Shown here: positions 17,042 to 24,690 of the stretch, in pieces
How positions within the stretch are numbered: the stretch's first letter is position 1
How the letters are laid out: every line of letters begins with the position of its first letter
Assembly: GCA_023715185.1 (NCBI GenBank)
Contig: JAMCAN010000008.1
Span: forward strand, 1 to 37,109
DNA: 37,109 nucleotides
Source: Planococcus sp. MER TA 32b
Lineage (GTDB): Bacteria > Bacillota > Bacilli > Bacillales_A > Planococcaceae
Direction: 5' to 3'
Made by a program: the position numbers and the translations under genes
Notes under the pieces: model-generated
The model's database searches: none
The model's input: only the letters and a program-made list of their open reading frames with translations
What the model was told of the DNA's origin: nothing

Positions 17042-17077
17042 ACAAAAAATCGTCAAATGGCGAATTTTTGTGTGTTT
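17042..17077 (+). terminator. Terminator after the frameshifted gene
   Basis: ACAAAAAATCG (17042-17052) pairs with CGAATTTTTGT (17061-17071) with one mismatch, then GTGTTTTTT. It is suitably placed to terminate the 16483-17018 gene. Confidence 0.7.
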
Positions 17078-17100
17078 TTTACATTAATTAATAATAAACC

Positions 17101-17126
17101 GTTCGTAAAAGTACACGTTTACGAAC
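17101..17126. repeat. GTTCGTAAA inverted repeat
   Basis: GTTCGTAAA (17101-17109) and TTTACGAAC (17118-17126) are perfect arms around AGTACACG. The same arms recur inside the hairpin 50 bp downstream, so this may be a protein-binding site cluster and not only a terminator remnant. Confidence 0.6.
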
Positions 17127-17152
17127 GCTTCAAAACAGCAGAAAAACAGCAA

Positions 17153-17199
17153 AAAGAACGTTCGTAAAAGTATCAAAATACTTTACGAACGTTCTTTTA
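17153..17199. terminator. Long hairpin terminator
   Basis: AAAGAACGTTCGTAAAAGTAT (first arm, 17153-17173, one bulged A) pairs with 17178-17197 across loop CAAA and is followed by TTT. It lies downstream of the DUF4652 gene (-) and can act in both directions. It contains the GTTCGTAAA motif again. Confidence 0.7.
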
Positions 17200-17291
17200 T
17201 AACCATATACATTTACGGACAAAAACTCTATAAGTTAGCAACTATGTGGTGCCACGAAAAATTAAACTTACTCAAAGACTTTCTAACTTTC

Positions 17292-17789
17292 TCAGCTAAT
17301 TGGAAGTTTGATAAATTCTTCGAACTTTTCGAATTCTACATACTCTTCATCTATATATTTGATTCCTTCTAAGTAAAGTCTATCATTGTTCAAATTCATA
17401 TTTACTATTTGTATGTGTGAATCATGTCTTGTTATTTCAGTTAAGCTATTAGAAATAATATTATAAATAAATACATTTCCTCCTATTGCAACTGTTCCCA
17501 TTCCAAACCCTAATATTACAGCTAAATTTTCTTTATCTATCCAAATAACTTCTTTAGGAACACTCAAATCATCTTCTGGAGCTAACAAAGTCTTTTTTTC
17601 CCCCGTATTTAAATCTAACATGTATAGGTTGCCTATACATTCCCATTCCAAAGGAGATATATAAGCAGCTTTTGAACCATCAGGCGATATGACAGGTTCT
17701 GACGGGAAATCATTCTCTAGAATTTCCTTTATCCCATTTTTTTTAATCAAGTAAATTACTTGGTTGTCATTATCATACTCAATCTTCAA
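17292..17789 (-). CDS. DUF4652-like beta-propeller-type protein
   Basis: The protein has about 165 residues. VISPDGSKAAYISPLEWECI, LYMLDLNTGEKKTLL and VIWIDKENLAVILGFGMGTV match the DUF4652 pattern: beta-strand repeats of WD/propeller type with SPDGS turns. Function is unknown. Start: the upstream gene contains AAGGAG at about 17803, so TTG 17789 (8-base spacing) or GTG 17792 fit best; GTG 17798 is also open. It overlaps the end of the Mrr-like nuclease gene by about 11-20 bp, so the two are probably translated together. Confidence 0.72.
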   Translation of the reverse strand: MKIEYDNDNQVIYLIKKNGIKEILENDFPSEPVISPDGSKAAYISPLEWECIGNLYMLDLNTGEKKTLLAPEDDLSVPKEVIWIDKENLAVILGFGMGTVAIGGNVFIYNIISNSLTEITRHDSHIQIVNMNLNNDRLYLEGIKYIDEEYVEFEKFEEFIKLPIS

Positions 17790-18243
17790 CACTCTCACTC
17801 CTTGAAATTAAATTGCCATTTATTAAAATATTTACTAGTTCAGGATGTTCGTTAACTATTTCTTCTAATTGTGAAAGTGGAATCATGGATATTTTAAAAT
17901 TAAAATTTTTTTCCATCCTACTCAAATAATCTATAACACTAGAGGTAGGATCTAGAGGTATAACCATCACCCAATGATCAGGACTATGTTGAGCTGCTTT
18001 AGAAATCTCCTCATATATGCTGCCTTGAGAAGGCATTCTTCTCCAACGTTTACATTGGAAAATCCACTTTCGCTGATACCCCATATCGAAGGGGAGTTCT
18101 TCGTACCAGGTAGCCAGAACATCTCTCCCTTGATCTCCACCCCCTCTTCCAAACCACTCTCTATTTTTAAAACCTACTATTTTCAAAGCATGATAGATAA
18201 ATTTTTCAAAGTTTCTTGGATCTACTTCTTTCCAGTCAATCAT
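17779..18243 (-). CDS. Mrr-like PD-(D/E)XK restriction endonuclease
   Basis: The protein has 154 residues. Motifs of the Mrr_cat fold are visible: helix FEKFIYHALKIVGF, then GGGDQGRDVLA with catalytic Asp (D41), then KWIFQCKRW with Q63-x-K65. The spacing is right for an active PD-(D/E)XK nuclease. Mrr proteins cut modified or foreign DNA; this one lacks the N-terminal winged-helix recognition domain, so specificity must come from elsewhere. The start ATG has AAAGGAG about 13 bases upstream. It overlaps the DUF4652 gene. A two-gene defence or toxin module is a reasonable inference. Confidence 0.75.
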   Translation of the reverse strand: MIDWKEVDPRNFEKFIYHALKIVGFKNREWFGRGGGDQGRDVLATWYEELPFDMGYQRKWIFQCKRWRRMPSQGSIYEEISKAAQHSPDHWVMVIPLDPTSSVIDYLSRMEKNFNFKISMIPLSQLEEIVNEHPELVNILINGNLISRSESVED

Positions 18244-18443
18244 CTTTTAGAGAAATCTCCTTTCACACCCTCTTAATAATGCTCCTTAAATAATACAAAG
18301 CTTTTTCTCATATTGAAACACTGTTTATTTATATTATTGCCACTACACTCATTAGTTTGTTACTTAGTCAGGACTGTCTATCTTTATTCTTCTAAAAATC
18401 CAGATAAACTCTTTATTTCATGGAACAAAAAACGTATTTACTA

Positions 18444-19904
18444 TTACTCATTTCTAAGGAACTTCCATCTTTTAATATTTAAAGATAGCATTATAACTAC
18501 TAACAAAGCCCATATAACTCCTGTTGTAACCAGCGGTCTAGTTGAGGCAATTTGTCCAACGTATGGAATATTAGATAGCAAATCGAAAACAATTAATTTT
18601 ATTGCATTGTATCCGATTAATATCGTTAATAATGAGGATACTATTAAAATAAGGGTTTCATTCTTTCGTACAAGAATACTTTGGGAATTACTTACACTCT
18701 CTTTAATATTATTTATGAGATTTTCAATTTTCTTTTCTAACTTGTTAACTCCAGATTTCTCTAACAGTTCAATATATAAGTCTTTTGGACTTCCTTCTGT
18801 TGCAAAAAGAACATCCGCATCGAAGTTCAATTTCACGTAATTTAAGTCTTTGATAACAGCATTATACTCAGCGACTGTATTATAATTTCCTTTAGATAAG
18901 TTATCTAATAAAGTTTTGAGAAAGTATCTTTTTATAAAAGTTAACTCATAAAATCTAAAGTAATTCAGTAACATAATTGGGTATTGTCGCCGAAAAATTA
19001 AATTTAAATTCTCGTCATAAAAACCATTCTCCATTAATTCCTTTTTATGTTCTTTCAAAGCTTCTTCCGCAGTAGGATATAAAGACTTTATTCCAACGGA
19101 AAGTAAAATTGAACTTGGAGTTACCCATAAACTTAAATCAGAATTATAATAAGCCAAGGAATTCTCTAAGAATGCTTTTATATCTTTATCTGAATGCCTA
19201 AATGTAAATTGTTTATTAGCATTTTTTAAATGACTGAAGTATTGTCTTTTGTACCTTTCCACAAATTTTTCATGATCATCTTTCTTATTAGACTTATTAA
19301 AATCACCGAACCCCCAGCTTATAGGTCTATGTTTATAATTTGTAGTAATTGATACACCCACTATTTTTTCTATGTAATGTTCATAGTATGAGGTTATACT
19401 ATCCAATTTAACATTTTCGAGTGTGTCATATTCCCAAAAGTCATCTTTTTTATACGTGCTTTGTAGTTTGTAGAATTTTACTCTTTCCAAGTTGAAATTT
19501 CTAGGAGTAGAATCATCTATTTTGATAATCTCTTTGTATTCCAGAGTCATCATTACTTGAAGAGTAATGATGCCAACTTCATAGATCGTGGCAATTACTA
19601 TAGGTTCTACTAAAGAATCTTGAAATTCTGAAACGAAAGGTAGTAATATAAATCGCTGTTGCTGATTCTTCACAAAATTTTCATCCAACCAACCTAAATT
19701 TATTCTTTCTAATTCATCGTTTAGTGATAATGCCATGCTATATATTTCTTGTTCAAAAGGGATAATCTTATGAAAGAGTGTTTTAATCCCTAATTCTTCA
19801 TTCTCGACCACTTCTGTTTCTACAAAATAGTCGTCTTCTACTTCATATTTTTTGTTCAGCTCTTCTAACCTTTTATCTGTAATCCCTTCTGGCTTTGTAT
19901 ACAT
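18444..19904 (-). CDS. Membrane-anchored hypothetical protein, start not defined
   Basis: From the first ATG the product has 486 residues: a long soluble region, an amphipathic helix (EKKIENLINNIKESVSN), then two transmembrane helices near the C-terminus (about 424-448 and 460-480) and a basic tail. No family is recognised. The frame stays open upstream for about 88 more codons, to a stop at 20169-20171, with protein-like sequence (VNGKGKLIIFLKTINL, EKYDEIINNLIVSNGYACYI). No ATG, GTG or TTG is seen there, and ATG 19904 has no ribosome site. The true 5' end may have been lost at the junction with the serine recombinase gene, 25 bp further upstream. Confidence 0.6.
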   Translation of the reverse strand: MYTKPEGITDKRLEELNKKYEVEDDYFVETEVVENEELGIKTLFHKIIPFEQEIYSMALSLNDELERINLGWLDENFVKNQQQRFILLPFVSEFQDSLVEPIVIATIYEVGIITLQVMMTLEYKEIIKIDDSTPRNFNLERVKFYKLQSTYKKDDFWEYDTLENVKLDSITSYYEHYIEKIVGVSITTNYKHRPISWGFGDFNKSNKKDDHEKFVERYKRQYFSHLKNANKQFTFRHSDKDIKAFLENSLAYYNSDLSLWVTPSSILLSVGIKSLYPTAEEALKEHKKELMENGFYDENLNLIFRRQYPIMLLNYFRFYELTFIKRYFLKTLLDNLSKGNYNTVAEYNAVIKDLNYVKLNFDADVLFATEGSPKDLYIELLEKSGVNKLEKKIENLINNIKESVSNSQSILVRKNETLILIVSSLLTILIGYNAIKLIVFDLLSNIPYVGQIASTRPLVTTGVIWALLVVIMLSLNIKRWKFLRNE

Positions 19905-20193
19905 ATAGAAATTATTGGGTTTTTTTTCAATATGTGTAGGTTTCGATGTGTAAAAAGCTTGTTTTTCACGGAGGTATTTTTCATAAATTTTGTTTTCATA
20001 CCCCTTATCTTCAGTTATATCTATATAGCATGCATATCCGTTGGAAACAATTAAGTTATTTATAATCTCGTCATATTTTTCTTTATCAAAATTTATAATA
20101 GAAGATAAATTTATAGTTTTTAGAAAAATGATCAGTTTCCCCTTCCCATTAACATATTTAATAAAGACTTATCTACACTTAGATGAGAGCTAT

Positions 20194-20754
20194 TTAGTTA
20201 ACTGTTTTTTCCTTATTAATTCCTCTATATAGAGTAGCTGCAGATATACCCGTAGCCTGTTGTATTTCTTTAACGCTCATTCTTTTAGAATGGTACAATG
20301 CCATCGCTTGATTCAATTTTTGTTGATTCACTTTTGGCCTTCCTCCCTTTCTTCCTCTAGCCCGCGCTGCCTTTAATCCGGCCATTGTTCGTTCTCTAAT
20401 AATATCTCGTTCGAATTCTGCCAATACCGATAGCATTCCAAACATTGCTTTTCCTGCAGCAGTACCAGTATCAATATTGTCTTGGATACTGACAAACTCT
20501 ACTCCTTTTTCTCGGAGCAACTCTGCAATCTCAATCAATCTTTTCGTGGACCTGGCCAATCGATCTAATTTATAAACAACGAACTTATCACCCGCACGTG
20601 ACATCTTAATCGCTTGCAATAATTCCGGCCGATCATCTTTTGCTCCAGATAGTTTCTCCTGGAAAATCTCTTCGCAGCCAAATTCTTTTAGAGCATCCAA
20701 CTGCAAATTCAAAGATTGATCAATTGTACTGACTCGAGCATATCCGATAATCAT
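20194..20754 (-). CDS. Serine recombinase (Tn3-type resolvase/invertase)
   Basis: The protein has 186 residues. The catalytic N-terminal domain starts MIIGYARVST, with the nucleophile Ser9 and Arg7. DRLARSTKRLIEI and AEFERDIIRERTMAGL carry the other active-site arginines and the start of the E helix. The C-terminal helix-turn-helix (KRMSVKEIQQATGISAATLYR, about 155-178) binds subsites. AGAGGG precedes the ATG. Immediately upstream are res-like dyads at 20791-20913. It probably resolves plasmid multimers, or it is what remains of a Tn3-like transposon, as no transposase is present. Confidence 0.92.
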   Translation of the reverse strand: MIIGYARVSTIDQSLNLQLDALKEFGCEEIFQEKLSGAKDDRPELLQAIKMSRAGDKFVVYKLDRLARSTKRLIEIAELLREKGVEFVSIQDNIDTGTAAGKAMFGMLSVLAEFERDIIRERTMAGLKAARARGRKGGRPKVNQQKLNQAMALYHSKRMSVKEIQQATGISAATLYRGINKEKTVN

Positions 20755-20785
20755 AAAATCCCTCTTCCTGCCTTTATTATCAGAT

Positions 20786-20914
20786 TAATTATATCAAAAA
20801 CATCCGTTTAAGATATATAGTTTTTGAAATAAGTTTTGATATAAAAATACATAAAAAAGAAGAAGATTTTCATCTTCTTCTCATTCCTATCAAAAACCAT
20901 CGTTTTTGATAGGG
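20786..20914. other. Candidate res site for the serine recombinase
   Basis: There are three related dyads. 20886-20913 has perfect 12-bp arms CCTATCAAAAAC/GTTTTTGATAGG around CATC. 20791-20818 (ATATCAAAAACATCCG and onward) and 20818-20845 (GTTTTTGAAATAAGTTTTGA) are imperfect. Three subsites upstream of the gene are what Tn3-family resolvases use. A perfect hairpin GAAGAAGAT/ATCTTCTTC (20859-20880) lies between them and may be a terminator. Confidence 0.7.
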
Positions 20915-21121
20915 TTTTAAATAATACATTCATTATGAGTCAGGGACCTTCCAAAACTTCATTGAAGTTATAAAGTAAAAGTATGTTTTAAATTCGTTTC
21001 GAAAACAATTAAGTCTTTTTCATTTTGTAATAATTTAATATTATATCTACGAAGTTAATTTAAAATAAATTAGTGAGCCCTTATTTAAAGTATTCTCAGA
21101 GTTAGCGAAAAGAACCGAAAC

Positions 21122-21991
21122 TTATTTCTTTTTATTACTTTCTTCCCCACTAAGTTCGGGTGAACTTTCTATATATACCAAGAGTTTATCCAGTATCTCT
21201 TCTTTCATATATTTTTTCATCTCAACATCGTATTCTTTGAATGTCGTGGATCTATTAAACTCCATTACATTTTTATATTCTATACGTATAAAATAGCTAG
21301 CAGTAACTATCTCACTTCTAGGACTCTTATAATGTAATTGCTTCGCATTCCCTATCCAATATGCTCTCTCATCTATTCGTCTTTGCTTAAACTGTTCTTG
21401 CCATTTGTTTCTATTTTCTTCTATTTTCTTTTTTTCATCATAATACTCCACTAAAGTATTAAAATAACTTTCTCCTATTACTTTTTGCATTTCTTGTACC
21501 AAATCAAACGCTTTTTGAGGCGCTAAAAATGATTTCATGAGACATTTTTTCATCCATTCTGGGTTGGGTATTCTTTCATCAAGATACCACTCTTCAATAA
21601 GTTTTTTTAAATATACCTCATATCCTGGATAGCCATATTCAAAAGAAGTTTCTTTTATTATCAATACATGCAAAATAGTATGCTCTACCAAGTCACAATA
21701 TACTAATCTGTTTTTTCGTTGGTTTTCAAAGGGGATATTATATACCTTCACAAAATTTTGATCAGACATTTTTAACCATTTAATTTCATCTATATGATGG
21801 CAATATAGACCTTCACTTGTTCTTGATGCTTTCCCTTTTGTAATGTTTTTTATTTCTCCATTCATAAATCTCTGGTATGAAGATTCCCTAAAGTAATCAT
21901 CTTGTGCAGGACCATATTTCTGAAGTAACCAGTCAACTGCTTCTTCGTAATTCTTTGATAATAAATCCAAGTACCCTCCATAACTGTCCAT
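21122..21991 (-). CDS. Hypothetical protein, possible HNH (His-Me finger) nuclease
   Basis: The protein has 289 residues. GLYCHHIDEIKWL (HH at 65-66) followed by QRKNRLVYCDLVEHTILHVLI (EH 103-104, H108) resembles the His-Me finger spacing of phage and plasmid HNH enzymes. It has no CxxC zinc knuckles. The C-terminal 100 residues are charged helix (KKKIEENRNKWQEQFKQRR). The ATG has AGGAG upstream. It is transcribed alone toward the res site. The nuclease call is from pattern only. Confidence 0.5.
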   Translation of the reverse strand: MDSYGGYLDLLSKNYEEAVDWLLQKYGPAQDDYFRESSYQRFMNGEIKNITKGKASRTSEGLYCHHIDEIKWLKMSDQNFVKVYNIPFENQRKNRLVYCDLVEHTILHVLIIKETSFEYGYPGYEVYLKKLIEEWYLDERIPNPEWMKKCLMKSFLAPQKAFDLVQEMQKVIGESYFNTLVEYYDEKKKIEENRNKWQEQFKQRRIDERAYWIGNAKQLHYKSPRSEIVTASYFIRIEYKNVMEFNRSTTFKEYDVEMKKYMKEEILDKLLVYIESSPELSGEESNKKK

Positions 21992-22270
21992 TGATAATTA
22001 CTCCTAAGCTTAGTTTTTAAAAATTAACACTATCTAGGTAACATATAATCTCATTATAAATTATATATGGTTTCCATCCACTAAGAGAAGAAAATTGGAA
22101 CCTCCTTCGCTGCCTCTTATAAACCATCTTTTTTGTTAAGGGAGTTCCACATAAAGACTCTTTTTAAAAAAATCCACATCCCAGCATCTAACTAATTTAA
22201 AATTAATTAGAAGAATGAGATTAATTATGTTTGCGATTAATTAAACTCAATACAAAAAGGGGTTGAACCT

Positions 22271-23509
22271 GTGAATTTTTTCAAAAGTTTGTTCGGTATT
22301 AAAGAAAAGGAAGCATCGAAAAGCGTACCAAAAGTCCATTCAAGCATACACACAAGTAACCTTGATTTAGACATTCATCCCCCTCTGACTGTTTCAGCAT
22401 CTCCTATCGGTAACATCACAGGTAGTACAGCTACAGATTTTTATGTATACGAATGGTTTATTAAGGATACTGGAGAAATATTCTATGTTGGAAAAGGTCG
22501 TGGTAATCGTTTTAACACGTTCCATGAAAAAGCATATGAAGCCGAAAAAATCCGCAAACTGTATGATACTTCTTCCCGTTTCATAGCTACTAACTTAACC
22601 GAAGAACAAGCAATAGAATTAGAGAGTAAAGAAATAACGCGTATATTAAATGAAACTAACGACAGACTAACAAATCGCATAATACCTTTCTTTACTGAAA
22701 GAGACAACGGTTATGATCGAAGCAACAACACTCCTAAACTGCAATTTGAAACAGCTCCACATCTTTACGTAAGCGAGATAGAAGAACACTACTTCGGAAT
22801 GAAATCAAGAACATTCGATAAGGTTAATTCTGAAGATTTAAAAGCAGTTGCTTTTATAACACGAAATATAAGAAATGAAGTCGATGTTATATATGGTGGA
22901 AAGTTAGAAAATTATCAAACGGAAACGCGGGAGTTGCTTTTAGCTCACGGAAGTAAAATAATTCAAAGCAAATTCGCAAAATCTGTTACTGCTTGGATAT
23001 ACATTGGGGATGATTATTTAAGTAGCTATCAAAAGGATCAAGATCAAGCGATGGAGAAGTTAGGCCGGAATGTCCCCACTTATCATTTATTAGATGTTTG
23101 GAAATATTTAAAAGAAATGATTGAGGAAACTAAGATAGTTGCAAGTGAAAAAGTGGTGGTTAACGCTTCTCACAACCGAGTTCCTCTTACGGACATTCGA
23201 AACCTTCGTAATTGGGAAGAAGGTTATAATCAAGGAAAACCCTTTTGGGATGAAGGCGAAATAGAACGAAAAGCTGCGCACTTTGATAAAGCTATAGAGT
23301 TATTTAATAAAGCCAGGTATAACGGATATGATGCTCCTGCACTGTACAGATCGTATGCAATGACCTATCGTAAACTTAAAGATTACGACAATGAAATAGC
23401 AATCATTAATGAAGCAATTGAACGTGAAAAAGATGCAAATAACCATACTATCAGAGAACTAAAAGAACGTAGGATAAAAGCTATTGAATTAAAACAAAAA
23501 ACAAACTAG
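22271..23509 (+). CDS. GIY-YIG nuclease with C-terminal TPR-like repeats
   Basis: The protein has 412 residues from GTG 22271 (AAGGGG upstream). The GIY-YIG fold is clear: YVYEWF (58-63), IFYVGKGRGNR (70-80) and a downstream Glu region EEQAIELESKEI likely carrying the metal ligand. This LEM3/ANKLE1-like subtype usually nicks branched or structured DNA. The middle (about 190-290) has alpha/beta character, with LLLAHGSKII and QDQAMEKLGRNVPTY weakly resembling a BRCT domain. Residues about 330-395 (HFDKAIELFNKARYNG, YDNEIAIINEAIE) are TPR-like helices. It stands alone before the cobalamin riboswitch. Confidence 0.8.
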   Translation: MNFFKSLFGIKEKEASKSVPKVHSSIHTSNLDLDIHPPLTVSASPIGNITGSTATDFYVYEWFIKDTGEIFYVGKGRGNRFNTFHEKAYEAEKIRKLYDTSSRFIATNLTEEQAIELESKEITRILNETNDRLTNRIIPFFTERDNGYDRSNNTPKLQFETAPHLYVSEIEEHYFGMKSRTFDKVNSEDLKAVAFITRNIRNEVDVIYGGKLENYQTETRELLLAHGSKIIQSKFAKSVTAWIYIGDDYLSSYQKDQDQAMEKLGRNVPTYHLLDVWKYLKEMIEETKIVASEKVVVNASHNRVPLTDIRNLRNWEEGYNQGKPFWDEGEIERKAAHFDKAIELFNKARYNGYDAPALYRSYAMTYRKLKDYDNEIAIINEAIEREKDANNHTIRELKERRIKAIELKQKTN

Positions 23510-23567
23510 TGGAGTATGTTGGTGTATCCAACTTCTACTACTAAACAAAAATGCAGACTATATATGC

Positions 23568-23573
23568 TATAAT
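23568..23573 (+). promoter_or_regulatory. Probable -10 box of the riboswitch transcript
   Basis: TATAAT lies 8 bases before the riboswitch aptamer. The -35 region (around AACAAA, 23544-23549) is weak. The transcript would start near 23580. Confidence 0.5.
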
Positions 23574-23580
23574 ATAAGTA

Positions 23581-23760
23581 TATCTGATGCCTAAAAAGGC
23601 TTAAAAGGGAATTCGGTGAAACTCCGGAGCTGTTCCCACAACTGTAAGTGCAGACGAACTGTGCAATCCTAATGTCTATTTAATGGGAAGGTCACAGCAA
23701 GGATGAAGCACCAGCCAGGAGACCTGTCCGATACTCATTTTAAACATGAGTATTTTATGG
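23581..23760 (+). promoter_or_regulatory. Adenosylcobalamin (B12) riboswitch
   Basis: Conserved cobalamin-riboswitch blocks are present in order: AAAAGGGAATTCGGTGAAAC, CTCCGGAGCTGTTCCC, ACAACTGTAAGTG, and the B12 box GCCAGGAGACCTG (23714-23726). A hairpin follows, ATACTCAT (23731-23738) with ATGAGTAT (23746-23753) and a short T-run. The GGAGGG ribosome site of the next ORF is at about 23763, so both termination and translation could be controlled. Family knowledge: these normally repress B12 uptake, synthesis or B12-replaceable enzymes when AdoCbl binds. Here the only downstream gene is a 35-residue peptide. Confidence 0.93.
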
Positions 23761-23776
23761 AAGGAGGGAGCAGTTT

Positions 23777-23884
23777 ATGGGAACAGTCGAATTGTATTCC
23801 AACATGGTTCAAACTGTCAGCGCTATTCTAGTTGCTAACATTGCTTGGCACTTTATATCGAACTACAAAATTGTAAAAAGATAA
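23777..23884 (+). CDS. 35-residue membrane peptide under B12 riboswitch
   Basis: The peptide reads MGTVELYSNMVQTVSAILV, continues ANIAWHFISNYK and ends IVKR. It is one predicted transmembrane helix (about 10-28) with a basic C-terminus, the shape of small holin-like or type I toxin peptides and of small membrane regulators. GGAGGGAG lies 8 bases before the ATG, so translation should be efficient. It is followed by its own terminator at 23904. As the sole product of an AdoCbl riboswitch transcript, it is presumably made when cobalamin is scarce. No homolog is recognised. Confidence 0.7.
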   Translation: MGTVELYSNMVQTVSAILVANIAWHFISNYKIVKR

Positions 23885-23903
23885 GAAGCTTTAGTTAGTG
23901 AAG

Positions 23904-23950
23904 GAGTTTTGAAGTCGGCTTTTATTAAGCTAATTTCAAAACTCTTTTTT
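23904..23950 (+). terminator. Terminator of the riboswitch transcript
   Basis: GAGTTTTGAA (23904-23913) pairs with TTCAAAACTC (23935-23944), followed by TTTTTT. An inner AGCT-containing stem extends it. It closes a transcription unit of about 370 nt consisting of riboswitch and peptide only. Confidence 0.85.
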
Positions 23951-24136
23951 ATGTGATTAATTGAGTGCATTTGATATAGACAATCCTCTAATGTCTTTAC
24001 TCTTTGGCGATCCATAGTCTTATTATTAGCTGCCGCAACGAATAATTTTTTACGAGAATTATTATTTAAAGTCTTTGCAGGACTACATCCTCTTTTGCCG
24101 AATATTATTTACAAGAAAAGAGGTGGAAGATTTCGA

Positions 24137-24196
24137 ATGAGCTGGCAAAGTGATTTAGATCTATTTATTAAAAATTTATCGATTCGTCAATATTGA
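24137..24196 (+). CDS. Possible 19-residue leader peptide
   Basis: MSWQSDLDLFIKNLSIRQY follows AGAGGTGG at good spacing. Its TGA (24194-24196) overlaps the TTG start (24193) of the zinc-finger gene, which has no ribosome site of its own. Translational coupling through this short ORF would explain how the next gene is initiated. It could also be the remnant N-terminus of a longer gene. Confidence 0.45.
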   Translation: MSWQSDLDLFIKNLSIRQY

Positions 24197-24465
24197 AAAT
24201 CTGCAGCATCAATGATTGCGGTGCACCAATCAAAAATAAAGGCTTGTGTAAGTATCATTACTATCGAAAGCGCTCCAGGGGAGATTCTCCGCTGCATCCG
24301 TCTAAGCGAGCTGAAATTGTTAAGATATGCGTGGTTAACGAGTGCAGCAACAAGGTACAAGCTGTCGCACTCTGCTCGAAACATTGTCGCTCTTATCATC
24401 GCTGGAAAGCGAAAAATCTCATCTCAAATAGGGAAGATTTTTTAGAAAGACTAGCAAATAAATAA
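24193..24465 (+). CDS. Small protein with two tandem zinc-finger units
   Basis: The protein has 90 residues from TTG 24193. It has two repeats of C-x4-C-x9/10-C-x2-H type: CSINDCGAPIKNKGLCKYH (4-22) and CVVNECSNKV with ALCSKH (about 46-66), each followed by an aromatic-basic tail (YYRKRSRG, CRSYHRW). Such knuckles precede HNH domains in phage endonucleases, but no HNH follows here, so it may be a stand-alone nucleic-acid binder or an orphaned domain. A strong terminator follows at 24470. Confidence 0.7.
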   Translation: MKICSINDCGAPIKNKGLCKYHYYRKRSRGDSPLHPSKRAEIVKICVVNECSNKVQAVALCSKHCRSYHRWKAKNLISNREDFLERLANK

Positions 24466-24469
24466 ACAC

Positions 24470-24499
24470 AAAAAGACTGTCCAAGCTGGCAGTCTTTTT
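24470..24499 (+). terminator. Terminator after the zinc-finger gene
   Basis: AAAAAGACTG (24470-24479) pairs with CAGTCTTTTT (24490-24499) over a 10-nt loop. It is bidirectional in form. Confidence 0.85.
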
Positions 24500-24629
24500 C
24501 GCATACAATTCATTCTTTGTTACTCTGTGTAAAAAGCTTCACACAGTTAATGGTATTTACCTTCAGTAAAAAGGAAGATGGCTGCGCAGCTGCTTCTTCT
24601 GAAATTTTTTCAATGGTTTTTGCTGCGAA

Positions 24630-24658
24630 TTGAAAACCCCTATTCAATAGGGTATAAT
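24630..24658 (+). promoter_or_regulatory. higBA promoter with embedded operator
   Basis: TTGAAA (24630-24635), a 17-bp spacer and TATAAT (24653-24658) make a near-consensus sigma-A promoter. The spacer is almost entirely a dyad, CCCTATT-C-AATAGGG (24638-24652). This is an ideal site for repression by the antitoxin HTH protein, which would block RNA polymerase directly. Confidence 0.82.
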
Positions 24659-24690
24659 AGATACATAAGTCACTAGTCGAAGAGGTAGTT

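Noticed and set aside
17101..17197. LexA-type SOS box in the GTTCG repeats
   Set aside because: The Gram-positive LexA consensus CGAAC-N4-GTTCG is not met; the arms are spaced differently and form hairpins.
23581..23760. Riboswitch as part of a B12 transport or synthesis operon
   Set aside because: A terminator closes the unit right after the 35-residue ORF, and no B12-related gene occurs anywhere in the window.
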